Below, one piece after another: positions 5,230-5,680 of a stretch of DNA of 5,680 bases (position 1 is its first letter; each line of letters begins with the position of its first letter). A model generated the notes under the pieces. The model ran no database searches, had not been told where the DNA came from, and was given only the letters and a program-made list of their open reading frames with translations. A program made the position numbers and the translations under genes. This DNA is from Lawsonibacter sp. (GTDB lineage Bacteria; Bacillota; Clostridia; Oscillospirales; Oscillospiraceae): positions 1-5,680 of the forward strand of contig JAAWNI010000145.1 of NCBI GenBank assembly GCA_022798855.1. Direction: 5' to 3'.

Positions 5230-5680
5230 TCACTCCCGGTTGTGGTGGGGGTGGTCCATGACCACCTTGCAGGCCCGGGTGAGCTGGGCGAAAATGGTGG
5301 AGTTATACCGGCCCTCGTAGACGGTGAGCATGGGGATGCGGTCCAGCTTGGACAGTACCACGTATTTGGGCACCAGATTGGACAGGGTGAGGGCCTTTAC
5401 GTCCGCCAGACAGTGCTTGCAATCGCACAGGCCGAACTTTTTGATATACCCGGGGGCCTTTTCCTCCACCAGAGTCTGCATCACGTTGACATATATAATG
5501 TCGTCGTCCTCATTCGGCTCCGCCTGCTTGGGTGCGGGCGCAGGTTCAGGTTTGGGTTGAGGTGCCGGGGATTCTTCCACAGGCGCGGCTGCTGCGGCGA
5601 GCATGGCTTCGATCTCCTCCTGGCTCATCTTGCCGCCAGAGGGTGCGGGGGCAGGAGCTGGCTGAGGAGCCGGGGGCTCT
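5230..5680 (-). CDS. ComFB-family protein with FliM-like switch peptide and Pro/Ala linker, 5' end outside window
   Basis: At least 149 residues are encoded. A Met at 5628 would give 132 residues, but the frame stays open to the window edge, adding 17 more Pro/Ala-rich residues (EPPAPQPAPAPAPSGGK). The sequence before that Met has no convincing SD, so the true start is probably upstream. Numbering from that Met, residues 1-14 (MSQEEIEAMLAAAA) resemble the LSQxEIDALL N-terminus of FliM and FliY, which binds CheY-P. Residues 16-38 are a Pro/Ala/Lys/Glu linker. Residues about 42-125 match the ComFB ('late competence development') domain, with the Cys cluster C68-x-C70-x2-C73, then LADVKALTLSNLVPKYV. 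ComFB proteins have recently been described as cyclic dinucleotide receptors affecting motility; that is family knowledge, not shown here. The end is His-rich (DHPHHNRE). The gene converges on the chemotaxis operon. Confidence 0.8.
   Translation of the reverse strand, partial: EPPAPQPAPAPAPSGGKMSQEEIEAMLAAAAAPVEESPAPQPKPEPAPAPKQAEPNEDDDIIYVNVMQTLVEEKAPGYIKKFGLCDCKHCLADVKALTLSNLVPKYVVLSKLDRIPMLTVYEGRYNSTIFAQLTRACKVVMDHPHHNRE
5530..5575 (-). repeat. Pro/Ala linker repeat, copy 2
   Basis: This copy encodes ESPAPQPKPEPAPAP of the ComFB-like protein. It matches the stretch at 5641-5680 apart from about a 6-nt length difference (two codons). Over the outer 21 nt (5555-5575 against 5660-5680) 17 positions agree. 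The offset is 105 nt, or 35 residues. Confidence 0.6.
5641..5680 (-). repeat. Pro/Ala linker repeat, copy 1 (cut by window edge)
   Basis: This copy encodes EPPAPQPAPAPAP directly upstream of the SQEEIEAML motif, in the same frame. Its similarity to 5530-5575 suggests that the linker, and perhaps the switch peptide with it, is tandemly duplicated in this gene. Confidence 0.55.

Noticed and set aside
5324..5560. 78-codon plus-strand open frame in the right end
   Set aside because: It overlaps the ComFB-like gene in antisense, has no SD and shows no protein family features.
1..5680. CRISPR array, tRNA, rRNA, insertion sequence or phage genes
   Set aside because: No regularly spaced repeats, cloverleaf sequence, transposase motifs or terminal inverted repeats were seen; the only clear inverted repeat of size is the terminator.

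Overview
The window is a high-GC, densely packed motility and chemotaxis locus. It most likely comes from a flagellated member of the Clostridia with a GC-rich genome; an Oscillospiraceae relative such as Oscillibacter or Intestinimonas is a guess. The evidence is the CheC/CheD/CheV combination typical of Bacillota and Thermotoga-type chemotaxis, strong AGGAGG-like ribosome binding sites, and short or overlapping gene junctions.

Six complete plus-strand genes follow the 3' end of a seventh, and together they look like the distal part of one operon. In order they are: the C-terminal region 4 of a FliA/SigD-type sigma factor (2-172); two flagellar rod/hook-basal-body proteins, FlgF-like (204-959) and FlgG-like (1038-1817); CheC, a CheY-P phosphatase (1833-2459); CheD, a receptor glutamine deamidase overlapping cheC by 8 nt (2452-2937); CheV, a CheW-receiver fusion (2980-3900); and a degenerate EAL-HDOD protein (3915-5177). 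The operon ends at a 15-bp perfect hairpin (5193-5226). A convergent minus-strand gene abuts this hairpin on its other side. It encodes a ComFB-family protein preceded by a FliM-like SQEEIEAML peptide and a Pro/Ala linker, and it runs off the right edge of the window.

The genes fit one programme. The sigma factor would drive late flagellar and chemotaxis genes. FlgF and FlgG build the rod. CheC, CheD and CheV carry out the adaptation and coupling steps characteristic of Bacillus-type chemotaxis. The EAL-HDOD protein has lost the EAL catalytic residues and probably acts as a scaffold or sensor.

The most interesting element is the ComFB-like protein. It joins a motif resembling the CheY-P-binding N-terminus of FliM/FliY to a domain family recently linked to cyclic dinucleotide binding. 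Its reading frame stays open to the window edge and contains part of a second linker copy, so the switch-like peptide may be tandemly repeated. Also notable are the loss of the active-site Asn in the first CheC motif and two start codons (cheV and EAL-HDOD) better placed downstream of the longest possible ORF.
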